In this document: in pieces, positions 1 to 8,654 of the stretch
Position numbering within the stretch: position 1 is the stretch's first letter
Layout: every line of letters starts with the position of its first letter
Assembly: GCA_965222505.1 (NCBI GenBank)
Contig: OZ244956.1
Span: 5,208,001-5,272,000, forward strand
Direction of reading: 5' to 3'
Length of the DNA: 64,000 nt
Source: G965222505 sp965222505
Lineage (GTDB): Bacteria > Bacteroidota > Rhodothermia > Rhodothermales > DATKEJ01
Notes under the pieces: generated by a model
What the model was told of the DNA's origin: nothing
The model's input: only the letters and a program-made list of their open reading frames with translations
Databases searched by the model: none
Program-made: the position numbers and the translations under genes

Positions 1-30
1 GGCGGCGATCACTTCGGTACCCATTGATTC

Positions 31-1296
31 TTATTGGTTTGCCGAGAGTTCCATTCGGATGACCCGGCGGAGGAATTCCGAGTTTTTCCAGTATCGGGCG
101 TACCGACCATTAATGTATAAGGACGGGGTGGAGTTAATTTCAAGGGCGGCACCCAATTCAATATCCCGCCGGACCCGCTGCAGGGTTTCCTCTTCTGCCA
201 TGCAGGCCTGAAAATCAGCGCGGTCCCAGCCTTGCGCTTCAGCCAGGTTCAGGAAGAAGTCCTCGCTCAGGCGGGTCTGATTCCGGAAGACCTCATCATG
301 GTAGGGCCAAAAATCTCCATTGTTGTTGGCGCACACGCCAGCCAATGCCGCAGGGCCGGCCTGGGGATGGACCTGGCGCGTGACGAATCGGTTGATGCTG
401 GAATCCAGGGGGTAATTGATGTAGACGAGTTTTACCTCGTCCTTAAACTCATACAGAATGCCCTTCAGGTGGAACGCAGCTTCCTTGCAGCCGGGGCACT
501 GGAAGTCGGCAAAATCAACCAGGGTAACTTTGGCATTCGGGTTGCCCCAGTACGAGGCGGTTGAGTCCATTTCAATCGTTTTGGGCGTTTGCCTAAAATG
601 GGCAGCAACGGCAAAGTCCATGTCCAACTGGCTGTCTTCCCCTTGCTGGTTGAGGTAGCCCCGCATCCCCATATACCCGAAAGCAAACACGGCCAGGGCC
701 AATACAACGGGCATGCCCAACAGACCAGACGGCCAGCCAAACCAGCTTTTGATGTAGGCCGAAAGCCGCCCCACAATCTGCCCGATAGGCTCCTTGAAAG
801 CGGCAATCAACAACCCCAGAATGGCGACGTTGACCCCGTACATCGCCACGCAGGTGGGGCACAGTACACCGAGTTTGTACAGATGGGTGGCTTTGTACAG
901 CGAGAACAGGACGGCCCCTGCCGCCAGGAGCACAGTCAGCAGGATCATGTGGGTAGCCCGTACATTGGACAGCATCAAGGCATAGAGGGCGGCCAGGGCG
1001 GCGAAGAGGTAGAACAGGAAGCCCCACCAGGCCACCGGAATCCCAAAGAGGTTGGCATAACTTGAGGCCTGTGCGGCATCACAGTTGATCCAGTCGTTGA
1101 TGGAGCATCCACTGGCGTTGGAGAGGCCGTTCTGGGCAATCTCGAACCCGATTTGGGTAGCATACAAGGACAACGCTCCACCAATGACGCTGCAAACCAC
1201 GACGCCCCACAAGGCCCAGCGGAGCCAGGGCAGCCCCTGTGGTTTGGGGGTACGTTTCTTTGATCCTCTGGGTTTTTGCTGCTTTTTCTTAGCCAT
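31..1296 (-). CDS. VKOR-DsbA fusion, thiol oxidoreductase
   Basis: A 421-residue membrane protein that joins a vitamin K epoxide reductase (VKOR) domain to a thioredoxin-like DsbA domain. After a Lys-rich cytoplasmic tail (residues 1-20) comes a bundle of about five membrane segments. It holds the VKOR loop cysteines (C64 and C72) and the quinone-side CPTC redox pair at 146-149. A further membrane segment (about 195-212) leads to an exported thioredoxin domain with CPGC at 267-270 and a cis-proline loop (STPSLYING) near the C-terminus. From the family, the DsbA part would oxidise exported cysteine proteins and the VKOR part would pass electrons to quinone, doing the work of DsbA plus DsbB in one chain. 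It is a monocistronic-looking gene beside the DJ-1 lipoprotein. Motifs are complete, so activity is expected. Confidence 0.93.
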   Translation of the reverse strand: MAKKKQQKPRGSKKRTPKPQGLPWLRWALWGVVVCSVIGGALSLYATQIGFEIAQNGLSNASGCSINDWINCDAAQASSYANLFGIPVAWWGFLFYLFAALAALYALMLSNVRATHMILLTVLLAAGAVLFSLYKATHLYKLGVLCPTCVAMYGVNVAILGLLIAAFKEPIGQIVGRLSAYIKSWFGWPSGLLGMPVVLALAVFAFGYMGMRGYLNQQGEDSQLDMDFAVAAHFRQTPKTIEMDSTASYWGNPNAKVTLVDFADFQCPGCKEAAFHLKGILYEFKDEVKLVYINYPLDSSINRFVTRQVHPQAGPAALAGVCANNNGDFWPYHDEVFRNQTRLSEDFFLNLAEAQGWDRADFQACMAEEETLQRVRRDIELGAALEINSTPSLYINGRYARYWKNSEFLRRVIRMELSANQ

Positions 1297-1338
1297 CTAA
1301 ACGAGGTATTCTACGTTTGGGGAGTGTTCAAACTCCGG

Positions 1339-2034
1339 TTATTGGTTGACAATCACATGAGGAATCCTGGACAGGTCCCAATCCAGAACCAGACCCTCGG
1401 CGGTGCGTTGGGCGTTTTCCTTTGAATATAACCGCTCAAGCAGGTAAAGAGCCGGCTCATAGCTGAGGGCGCCGCCCACGGAAGTAATATACTTGCCGTC
1501 CACTACAAATTGGGGCTCGTAAAGGACCTCGACTTCCGGAAACATCTCGGCCAGCCGGTCACGGTCGGCGGGGAAGGTGGTGGCCTGGCGACCGTTGAGT
1601 ACGCCCGTTGCCGCCAGCGGAAAGGCTCCATCGCACAAGGTGATCACATAATCGGTGTTGGCGATGGTTTGTTTGAGCCAGTCCATAAATACTGGATTCT
1701 TGAGGTCCGAGGACATGCTGTTGTCCGTGCTGGGTATGACCAGAATGTCAATATCGGGGGCGTTTGCAAAACTGTAGTGCGGGGAAATGGTAAGACCCTC
1801 GAACGTACGGAAGGGTTGGCCATCGGGGGATACGATAAACGGCGCGATGTAATTCAGGCTATCCCGAAAAATTGAATGGTGCAGGATGTCATACGGGGCC
1901 ATCAATTCCGAATTGAATACCGCGTCCATGCCCACAAAACCTGCACGGAGCACACCAGTCCCGTCCGATGGCTGTGCCGTACAGGCTGGCAGGGCAAGGG
2001 TCAGGCAAATGATCGTAATGGTTAGCCGTTTCAT
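1339..2034 (-). CDS. DJ-1/PfpI family lipoprotein
   Basis: A 231-residue protein of the DJ-1/PfpI (class I glutamine amidotransferase-like) superfamily. The N-terminus is a lipoprotein signal with lipobox LPAC (C18), so it is probably anchored in the periplasm or outer membrane. The nucleophile-elbow motif VITLCDGAFPLA puts the reactive cysteine at C134, followed by the typical run of a helix start and ATxFP. Relatives include proteases, glyoxalase-like enzymes and AraC-linked sensors, so the substrate cannot be told. A lipid-anchored member is less usual, since most DJ-1 proteins are cytosolic. The gene lies 42 bp upstream of the VKOR-DsbA gene on the same strand and might be cotranscribed with it. 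Confidence 0.85.
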   Translation of the reverse strand: MKRLTITIICLTLALPACTAQPSDGTGVLRAGFVGMDAVFNSELMAPYDILHHSIFRDSLNYIAPFIVSPDGQPFRTFEGLTISPHYSFANAPDIDILVIPSTDNSMSSDLKNPVFMDWLKQTIANTDYVITLCDGAFPLAATGVLNGRQATTFPADRDRLAEMFPEVEVLYEPQFVVDGKYITSVGGALSYEPALYLLERLYSKENAQRTAEGLVLDWDLSRIPHVIVNQ

Positions 2035-2081
2035 GCGTATGGTTGGTTGTAAGGGATCTCTAAAGATAGGCGTTTTTTATT

Positions 2082-2166
2082 TGTGATTTACTGCGTGAGT
2101 CGCTTTGCTCGTTTGGCATTGGAGATTTGGATCGTATTAAATCACAAACGAGCCGAAGGTGACTCA
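2082..2166. repeat. dispersed hairpin repeat, family A, copy 1
   Basis: TGATTTACTGCGTGAGTCGC followed by TTTGCTCGTTTGGC (2084-2117) faces a degraded inverted partner, CAAACGAGCCGAAGG then TGACTCA, at 2145-2166, giving a long imperfect hairpin. Near-identical copies occur at 21401-21461 and, inverted, around 5215-5298. The partner arm includes the stop codon of the gene at 2164-3657, so the element touches the end of that gene. It lies between the lipoprotein gene start and that gene and could end its transcript. Confidence 0.75.
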
Positions 2167-3657
2167 GGCCTGTACACCGTAAGCTTCAAGATGTGCTGAT
2201 GTCTGCTGATATATTTGAGGCCATGCGTATAAAATCTGGCCAAAACGCTTGATAACCACTTTTAACCATTTTAGTTGTTGGATGTGGTCGCCTGGGAGGT
2301 CATGGGGTACAAAGAAGTACGGGGTTTCTATTTGTAACTGGCAATGCTGGAGGTACCTGATCAAATCTTGGCTCCAGTAAGGAGGCTCGGCATGGGTTTC
2401 CAATAATCTGGCGTGGATTCTCTTTTGAAGCAAGGTGTAAGCGTAGAGACACAGGTGTCGGATACGCTCGCAAAAAATATCCATCGATTCCTCGCTCCAA
2501 TCCGTCAGCGTTTGGCCAAGTTGCATGAGATTCTGTGCCGGATTTAAGGCATTGAGGTGCGACTGTTCAGACAGAATCATCATCATGAGGAGGTCGTTTG
2601 CCCGTACGGGAAACATCCCTGCCAAATTGGTTTCGTGTGGTACAGTGCGGATTTCTGGTGGACGATGCAGGCAAACCACAGGGTGATGCAGGGCCATAAA
2701 ATCCTTAAAACAGGCATAGAACAAACTCCCAAACACCCCATCTTCTCCCCGTCCAATTGGCGAAAACGGTGGGACCAGCCCTCGACCATCAATCCCTAAA
2801 TGGGGCGACATGATAAACGGATGGTTAGAGAACGTCGGTTGAAGCACCGAGCGTACAACGGACCGCGTATTCAGGTATTGTCGATAGCATTCAGGCTGTG
2901 CGGTTAACCGATCAAAGGACGGTCCTTCTGAGAACAGCCTCGAAATGGGGTTTTGAATGCCGGAATCCCCAGCGGTGCCCAAGATAGAAAGCCGGATGTG
3001 TGCCGCCTGATTGGGAAAAGGCGTTTGGTGTTCAGCGGTGGTCTGTACATAGGCCTCGACGGATTTCCCTAACCCTTGCTCGTGTAGTTGAAAAACGTTC
3101 TTTTGTACGGTGTGGATGGCCCTTTCGGCATCGGCCTGGTTGGTGAAATACCAATTTTGTATCGGGTTTGTTGATGTGAGGGCGGGTTGGTCTTGTACTT
3201 CCGGGAGCTGGCCCAAAGCGAGCAGGACATCGTCGTCGGATTGAAGGCTAAGGTGTCCTCGGCTTGCGAGCAGCAGGCTGTTTCGCGTAGCGCCGTAGGT
3301 TTGCGGGCAGAAGGGAAGGCCCAGCAGTGCCGCCCGCATAGTTTCAGGATCTATGTTGCAGGCATGCGCCCAAGCCTCTGCATTCTTTTTACGGCCTGTG
3401 CGGGTCAGGTGCCGAATGTCGAGGGCCTGTTGATCTGCAATATGCCGTATGCGGTGCCGATTTTGCCGTACCGCTTGTGAATCTCTTGAGTCATCGGCCA
3501 CGGTGATTTGAATGGGCCGGTCCTTCACGTGAGGACGCACACTTAGCAGCACGTGTTCGAGGGAAGCCGTACGGTTGCGGGTAGGAATGCCGAGATGGGT
3601 AAGGTATGGGGTATCGGTTTTCAAGTTGCCCCGGTTTAAGGTTGTTGTTGGAATCAT
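2164..3657 (-). CDS. GT-A-fold glycosyltransferase-like protein, unknown
   Basis: A 497-residue soluble protein that I recognise only in part. Residues 20-60 look like the start of a GT-A/GT2 nucleotide-sugar fold: a first strand LGIPTRNRTASLEHVL, then ITVADDSRDS. At about residue 130 the phrase ATRNSLLLASRG precedes SLQSDDDVLLAL, which resembles the metal-binding Asp cluster (DXD) of these enzymes. The remaining 350 residues match nothing I know; they are rich in His, Gln and aromatic residues and end in a helical region. There is no signal peptide or membrane segment. The gene stands alone between two intergenic gaps, with its stop codon inside a dispersed repeat. A sugar-transfer role is inferred from the fold signature only. 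Confidence 0.6.
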   Translation of the reverse strand: MIPTTTLNRGNLKTDTPYLTHLGIPTRNRTASLEHVLLSVRPHVKDRPIQITVADDSRDSQAVRQNRHRIRHIADQQALDIRHLTRTGRKKNAEAWAHACNIDPETMRAALLGLPFCPQTYGATRNSLLLASRGHLSLQSDDDVLLALGQLPEVQDQPALTSTNPIQNWYFTNQADAERAIHTVQKNVFQLHEQGLGKSVEAYVQTTAEHQTPFPNQAAHIRLSILGTAGDSGIQNPISRLFSEGPSFDRLTAQPECYRQYLNTRSVVRSVLQPTFSNHPFIMSPHLGIDGRGLVPPFSPIGRGEDGVFGSLFYACFKDFMALHHPVVCLHRPPEIRTVPHETNLAGMFPVRANDLLMMMILSEQSHLNALNPAQNLMQLGQTLTDWSEESMDIFCERIRHLCLYAYTLLQKRIHARLLETHAEPPYWSQDLIRYLQHCQLQIETPYFFVPHDLPGDHIQQLKWLKVVIKRFGQILYAWPQIYQQTSAHLEAYGVQA

Positions 3658-3754
3658 GACCGGCGATGTGACAGCCTTTGACTTTCTCTTGATCTGGTTG
3701 CCTGCAAATGGGCACAGCAGCCAAGTACCGAACTAGGGCGTACAGCGTAAATCA

Positions 3755-4894
3755 TCACTGCCTCAACACCAACCTCCTTACCTCATCCATCGGCAAGGCC
3801 TCGATGGTCCGACCCTGGTACCCCGTTGTGGTGGTGGCAGCCACCAGGGCGTTGTAGATGGCTTCTTCCGTCGCCTCAATGGTGGCTTGAAACAAGGGAG
3901 AGACCCTGCTATTGGGAAGGTCGGCGACGGATGTAAGGCTTTGCCGGCGTTCCGGGGTGCGGCGTACAGACTCAGCAGTAGAGAAGGCCAGGACGTAATC
4001 GCCTGAGCCGTTAGTCATGGATGCGCCCGTTCGGGCCAAACCGGCCAGAGCCCGCCGCGCCAGGCGGGTCAGGTTGCGGTCGGAGAGGGGAGCATCGGTG
4101 GCAATGACGATCATGATGGAGCCATCGGCATCCCCCTGGTCCAGGGCATCGCGGAGATAATACTGGTTGAGGTGTTGCCCGACCGGAACGCCCATCATTT
4201 GCAGGACCCCGCCGTAGTTGGTCTGGACCAGCACACCCACGGTATAGCCCCCCAGGTTTTCAGGAAGCATCCGTGAACTCGTGCCGATGCCACCTTTCCA
4301 GCCAAAGGTAATGGTGCCGGTGCCGGCACCGACGCACCCCTCTGCTACAGGGCCAGAGGTGGCGTTGGTTATCGCCTGTTGAATAAATGCTGGCGTAAGC
4401 GCACGGGCACGGATATTGTTCAGGTACCCATCGTTGGTTTCTCCGACCACCGCATTTACCGAGCGTACGGATTCGTTGCCGGGGGAGGCCAGGGTCCAGT
4501 CCAGAATAGCATCCGCAGCACGCGGTACGGCGAGGGTGTTGGTAAGAACAATGGGGGTTTCGATTTCACCGAGTTCCTGTATCTGACTCATGCCCGTCAA
4601 CTTGCCATACCCATTGCCGACCACCACACCCGCAGGGACTTTGTCCTGATACAGGTTTCCGGGGTGGGGCAAAATGGCCGTTGCGCCGGTTCGGATATCT
4701 TCGCCTTCAATCAACGTGGCATGGCCGACCTGTACGCCAGCAACATCGGTAATGGCATTCAGAGGGCCGGGGGATAGAATACCGGGGGCCAGGCCGTAGT
4801 CACGGACGCGTGGAGGTGTTGAAAGAGGTTCGGAAGCGACGGGTTGCGCCACAAGGGAGAAGGGAAACAGAACAAGAAAAAGCAGGCCCAACAT
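3755..4894 (-). CDS. P1 family (DmpA-like) peptidase, exported
   Basis: A 379-residue Ntn-hydrolase of peptidase family P1, the L-aminopeptidase/D-esterase group of DmpA. I place the start at 4894, because the codon there begins a clean signal peptide (MLGLLFLVLFPFSLVAQ), whereas the longer frame runs back over the gene at 4917-5132. Family landmarks are present: DVAGVQVGHATL near 50-60, GVVVGNGYGKL, the GTGTITFGWKGGIGTSSR core, and DADGSIMIVIATDAPLS. The Gly258-Ser259 bond is the expected self-cleavage site that frees the N-terminal serine nucleophile of the small subunit. NGSGDYVLAFST follows. Substrates are probably peptides with small N-terminal residues in the periplasm. The small acidic gene ends 22 bp upstream, so the two may be one transcript. 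Confidence 0.88.
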   Translation of the reverse strand: MLGLLFLVLFPFSLVAQPVASEPLSTPPRVRDYGLAPGILSPGPLNAITDVAGVQVGHATLIEGEDIRTGATAILPHPGNLYQDKVPAGVVVGNGYGKLTGMSQIQELGEIETPIVLTNTLAVPRAADAILDWTLASPGNESVRSVNAVVGETNDGYLNNIRARALTPAFIQQAITNATSGPVAEGCVGAGTGTITFGWKGGIGTSSRMLPENLGGYTVGVLVQTNYGGVLQMMGVPVGQHLNQYYLRDALDQGDADGSIMIVIATDAPLSDRNLTRLARRALAGLARTGASMTNGSGDYVLAFSTAESVRRTPERRQSLTSVADLPNSRVSPLFQATIEATEEAIYNALVAATTTTGYQGRTIEALPMDEVRRLVLRQ

Positions 4895-4916
4895 CCGCAA
4901 GCAGGAATGAAAGAGG

Positions 4917-5132
4917 TCAGGCTTTGCCTTCGGTGACGGCAAAAATCGGAGGCCGGCGCTTGGGGTCCATTTCGATTTCTTCACCCTCTCGCTGAATCTG
5001 GGAGAACATGAAGTCCTCAATGACTTCTGCAACGATTTCATAGATGTTATCCCGGCTTTCTTCCAGCGCTTCCGAAACGGCCTCTTTGACGAGTTGTTTC
5101 AGTTCGCGCTCATTGAGATGAATCGATTTCAT
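4917..5132 (-). CDS. small acidic helical protein, unknown
   Basis: A 71-residue protein, strongly acidic and predicted almost all helical (KSIHLNERELKQLVKEAV, then EALEESRDNIYEIVAEVIED). The composition and the short charged C-terminal tail (MDPKRRPPIFAVTEG) recall antitoxins that meet their toxin through a C-terminal extension, but no toxin gene is adjacent. It lies 22 bp upstream of the P1 peptidase on the same strand. The longer reading frame of the peptidase would overlap this gene, which supports choosing the shorter peptidase start. I assign no function. Confidence 0.6.
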   Translation of the reverse strand: MKSIHLNERELKQLVKEAVSEALEESRDNIYEIVAEVIEDFMFSQIQREGEEIEMDPKRRPPIFAVTEGKA

Positions 5133-5214
5133 GTACGGTGGCCGGTTAGGAGAAGGTCAAAGTACGGCTTGAACGACCCTTGGTTCATTCGGTTCGACAC
5201 GGAAGGAAATTATT

Positions 5215-5298
5215 GGCGATTGGTAATTTGTGATTTGGAAAGCAGAAAATCACCAATGCCAAACGAGCAAGGCGACTCACGCAGAAAATCACCAATCA
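5215..5298. repeat. dispersed hairpin repeat, family A, copy 3
   Basis: This copy is inverted relative to the ones at 2082 and 21401. GCCAAACGAGCAAGGCGACT followed by CACGCAGAAAATCACC at 5258-5293 is the reverse complement of the family core. Shorter related pieces (GGTAATTTGTGATTTGG and AAAATCACCAAT) lie just before it, so the unit is composite. It fills most of the 224-bp gap between the small acidic gene and the recQ start. Confidence 0.7.
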
Positions 5299-5356
5299 AT
5301 AATATTCCAGAACCTGCGGCATTCCAATATCGTACTTCTACCAAATCTCAAACGCC

Positions 5357-7324
5357 ATGACCCAAACCCGACAGGCCGCTGAGGCCACCTTGGCCAAAAA
5401 CTGGGGCTATCCGGCCTTTCGGGAAGGACAGTGGGATGTCATAGAACCCGTGCTCAATGGGGAGGATGTCCTGGCCATTCTGCCCACCGGGGGCGGGAAA
5501 TCCATCTGTTACCAGGTCCCGGCATTGATGCACGAGGGCCTGACGCTCGTTGTCTCCCCCTTGATCGCGCTGATGCAGGATCAGGTGGCAGGATTAAAGG
5601 CTCGGGGTATTTCGGCCACTTTCATCAACAGTACCCTCAAGCACCGCGTTGTAGAACAGCGGTGGACGGACGCAGAGTTTGGTCGGTACAAACTGGTGTA
5701 CCTGGCTCCGGAACGGTTGCAATCCGAACTGTTTCTGGCACGGGCCCATCGGTTGTCCGTAAAGTTGTTGGCCGTCGATGAAGCCCACTGTGTCAGCGAA
5801 TGGGGGCCACACTTCAGACCGGCTTACCTGGACATTCCCAAGGCCCGAACCGCCCTCGGAGACCCAGCCGTAATTGCCGTTACCGCTACTGCCACCCCTG
5901 AAGTCAGGCGGGATATCCAGACCTACCTTCAACTCAACCAGCCCCGTGTGATTGTACAGGGCTTTGACCGGCCCAACCTCGTCTGGACCATCTTTCGTAC
6001 TGAAAACAAACCGGTAGATGTCCGGCGTATCCTGAACAACGTGGAAGGCAGCGGCCTTGTGTATGCAGCCACGCGGCGCGGTGTGGAACAATGGACAGCC
6101 CGGCTGAGAAAACGAGACATTGAAGCGGAAGCCTACCATGCCGGGCTCAAGACCGAAGTCCGGAAAGCCGTCCAGGAACGCTGGCTAAAAGGGGAGACCC
6201 GGGTGGTAGTGGCCACCAATGCCTTCGGGATGGGCATCGACAAACCCGATGTACGGTTTGTGGTTCACGTCGATATGCCGGGGTCGGTGGAGGCCTATTA
6301 TCAGGAAGCCGGGCGTGCCGGGCGGGATGGCGAGAAAGCCTATGTGGTGTTGCTCTACAGTAATCGGGATGAGAAGATACACCAGGATTTGCTCGAAGCC
6401 AGCCACCCGGATGTAAAAACCATTCAACAGGTATATACTGCCGTTTGTAACCTGGCTCAGATTCCGCTGGGGAGCCTGCCGGATGCGCCGGTTTCCATCC
6501 AGCCGGAGAAGATTGCCGGGATGCTGGGGATGTCTGCTTCCCGGATTCAGGCGGCCATCGAATTGCTGATCCGGCAGGAGATTTGGCAACCGCTGGAATT
6601 ACATGCCCATAAGGGTTACGTTCAGTTTCTCCAACCTGCCAATACAGTACGGGCCTATGTTCAAAACCTGAAGAATAATAAGGTTATGCACTTTGTGCAG
6701 ACGCTGCTTCGCTCGGTGCATGCCGAGGCGTTTACCGGCTGGTGGCCGCTTGACCTTCCCTTGCTGGAACGTCGGTTGAAACTCCCGCGCAAGCGGGTCT
6801 TGCGCGGTATGGACTTTCTGGCTGAACAGGGACTTGTACGTTGGCAACCGCCGGGGAAACTTATGCAGGTTCAGTTTACCGATCCACGAACCCGTACCGT
6901 ACCGGTAGAGGTGAGTCTGGTCCAGCGGGCCAAGCGCCGGGCTGAGGTGCGGTTGGGCTATATGCTCAGGTATGCCCGGTCTGTTTCGTGCCGGCGGCAC
7001 TTCCTGATGGCCTACTTTGGGGCAACCAGCGCGGTACCATGTGGCCGGTGCGATTTATGCCTTGGGCGGCATGAACCCGTCATCATTACGCCGGAGGATG
7101 AACCGATGCTGCGCCATATCATGCATCAGATCGGTCAGGGGCAGGATCGGACCAAATGGTTTGCGGGTCTCGATGCTCCTACCTCCCCCCCTGCGCACCG
7201 TGTAGATGGTCTGCTCGATTGGCTGGTACAAGAGGGATACATCGCCGTGGACAACCTTCTGGATGGCACATTTACCCTCATGCCACAGGCATCAACCTTT
7301 CTTTCCCAATGGGCCCCTCAATAA
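5357..7324 (+). CDS. recQ: RecQ family ATP-dependent DNA helicase
   Basis: A 655-residue superfamily 2 helicase. Walker A TGGGKS is at 44-49, the DEAH box at 141-144 within AVDEAHCVSEWGP, motif III as AVTATATPEV, and motif VI as YYQEAGRAGRDG near 310-325. The RecQ zinc-binding subdomain is seen as CRRHFLMAYFG, then CGRCDLC (about 545-570). The winged-helix region lies between and before these motifs, while a classical HRDC domain is not evident at the C-terminus. RecQ enzymes unwind DNA 3' to 5' in repair of stalled forks and in recombination. The start ATG at 5357 gives the expected N-terminal motif 0 (FREGQWDVI). No partner genes adjoin it. Confidence 0.95.
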   Translation: MTQTRQAAEATLAKNWGYPAFREGQWDVIEPVLNGEDVLAILPTGGGKSICYQVPALMHEGLTLVVSPLIALMQDQVAGLKARGISATFINSTLKHRVVEQRWTDAEFGRYKLVYLAPERLQSELFLARAHRLSVKLLAVDEAHCVSEWGPHFRPAYLDIPKARTALGDPAVIAVTATATPEVRRDIQTYLQLNQPRVIVQGFDRPNLVWTIFRTENKPVDVRRILNNVEGSGLVYAATRRGVEQWTARLRKRDIEAEAYHAGLKTEVRKAVQERWLKGETRVVVATNAFGMGIDKPDVRFVVHVDMPGSVEAYYQEAGRAGRDGEKAYVVLLYSNRDEKIHQDLLEASHPDVKTIQQVYTAVCNLAQIPLGSLPDAPVSIQPEKIAGMLGMSASRIQAAIELLIRQEIWQPLELHAHKGYVQFLQPANTVRAYVQNLKNNKVMHFVQTLLRSVHAEAFTGWWPLDLPLLERRLKLPRKRVLRGMDFLAEQGLVRWQPPGKLMQVQFTDPRTRTVPVEVSLVQRAKRRAEVRLGYMLRYARSVSCRRHFLMAYFGATSAVPCGRCDLCLGRHEPVIITPEDEPMLRHIMHQIGQGQDRTKWFAGLDAPTSPPAHRVDGLLDWLVQEGYIAVDNLLDGTFTLMPQASTFLSQWAPQ

Positions 7325-7399
7325 TGTGCGAAGATCACCAGCCAGGCAGAAAAGATCAATCTCTTTTTGCTATCCTCCTTGCTCGATAGCAATAGATCT

Positions 7400-8074
7400 A
7401 TGATCCGAACCCGACCCGCTATTCAAGTCCTGTCTCTCCTTGTTGGAGGCCTTTGGGGGTGTACAGGCTCAGCCGTCTTGCCCTCTTTATCCTATGTGCC
7501 GTTGACGATGGGATCAACGCTGACCTATATCAATGAAAAAGCCGTGCTGCTTTCGTATCGGCTAGAAGGAGGGCCACAAATACAGGGCGAGGGAACCTAT
7601 CGGTACCCCATGCCGGGAGGAGAATCCTGGTTGGTATATTCCGGTGCTGGAAGCCACCTGTATGCCCGCCAGGTAGCGTATCCTGCCGAAAAATCACAAG
7701 TCATTTTCGATCGGCCGGTTCTGTGGCTTTTGAACGGGTTGAGGACAGGCGAGACACAGAATGAAACGGTTGGATTTACCCGGTATGACGCAATCGGCGG
7801 TCAGCAGCGCGGCACCTATGAACGCGCGCAAAACCTGTTGGGCTTTGCCGATGTACAGGTCCCAGCAGGGACGTATACGCATTGTGCACTCGTAGAGGTA
7901 CTGGAAACCTGGACTTGGGCCGATCAATCCCAAACCCAGCGGCGTTCTGTACTGGTACTGGCCGAAGGCGTCGGCCCGGTACGGGTTTCTCAAACCACGA
8001 CCCAGCGGCACCCCGACGGGCGTAGCGCCTCAACGCGCACCACATTGGCCCTTCAAACTCAATCAAATCCGTAA
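7400..8074 (+). CDS. lipoprotein, unknown
   Basis: A 224-residue secreted lipoprotein. I start it at the ATG at 7400, since this gives a proper signal (RPAIQVLSLLVGGLWGC) with a cysteine at the lipobox; the longer frame adds 11 residues with no signal character. The mature part is beta-rich, has SYVPLTMGSTLTYINEKAV near its start, and later VPAGTYTHCALVEV then TWTWADQ. This overall pattern (a quantity with a tracked attribute, then a phrase of the kind VPAGTYxxC) is common in outer-membrane-associated lipoproteins of unknown role. It follows recQ by 75 bp and precedes another lipoprotein gene. Confidence 0.7.
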   Translation: MIRTRPAIQVLSLLVGGLWGCTGSAVLPSLSYVPLTMGSTLTYINEKAVLLSYRLEGGPQIQGEGTYRYPMPGGESWLVYSGAGSHLYARQVAYPAEKSQVIFDRPVLWLLNGLRTGETQNETVGFTRYDAIGGQQRGTYERAQNLLGFADVQVPAGTYTHCALVEVLETWTWADQSQTQRRSVLVLAEGVGPVRVSQTTTQRHPDGRSASTRTTLALQTQSNP

Positions 8075-8154
8075 CGGACGTTACACCACAGCGTCAAGGT
8101 GCGGCTTTAGGATTGTCCCGCTACGTAATCGCATGATCAAATAGGGAGGATGCC

Positions 8155-8631
8155 ATGAAAACGTCTTTGTGGAGCATTGTTTTGATCGGCTTCATTTCAG
8201 GAGTCGGTATAGGATGCACGGGGGCAAAAGCCACAACAGATTCCGAAACGGACGTTGAAGCCGTGACGGGGAATTGGGAATATCAGGTGTATAGCTCCCG
8301 GTTGTTCGGTACCGGCATCTTGTCGATCGAAATGGATGGGGATAAGTTGCGCGGGAGTATGCAGGACGACGGGTTTATTGAGTTGATCGAGTTGGAAGAC
8401 ATCTCCTTCAATGATCAGGACCTCTCATTCACCGCCCGCGTGGATCAAAATGCCCCCTTGCGGATAACGGCCAACCTGAGCATTCAGGGGCATACCCTCC
8501 GGGGGAACGTCAACATAAAGCGTACTGGGGCTTTTGTTGAAAATGTGCACCTGGAAGGCCATCGATTGGGCAAGGTTAACGGTTCAGCGGCCATCAACGG
8601 CCTATCGTTTCACCTGGAGAGGAACCAGTGA
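8155..8631 (+). CDS. small lipoprotein, unknown
   Basis: A 158-residue lipoprotein. The signal MKTSLWSIVLIGFISGVGIGC ends at the lipobox cysteine. The start is backed by a rare clear Shine-Dalgarno (AGGGAGG, about 6 bases before the ATG). The mature part (VTGNWEYQVYSSRLFGTGIL, then LSIEMDGDKLRGSM) resembles a small beta-sandwich or lipocalin-like domain with repeated GxLxGxM/V strands, as in proteins that measure the difference between two treated states. No catalytic motif is seen. It may be in one unit with the preceding lipoprotein gene, 80 bp upstream. Confidence 0.7.
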   Translation: MKTSLWSIVLIGFISGVGIGCTGAKATTDSETDVEAVTGNWEYQVYSSRLFGTGILSIEMDGDKLRGSMQDDGFIELIELEDISFNDQDLSFTARVDQNAPLRITANLSIQGHTLRGNVNIKRTGAFVENVHLEGHRLGKVNGSAAINGLSFHLERNQ

Positions 8632-8654
8632 AAGAAAATTCAGAAACCCGCGCC

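Noticed and set aside
589..1065. Plus-strand open frame of 158 codons opposite the VKOR-DsbA gene
   Set aside because: Antisense shadow of the VKOR-DsbA gene: no domain, no signal and no start context, while the minus strand has complete motifs.
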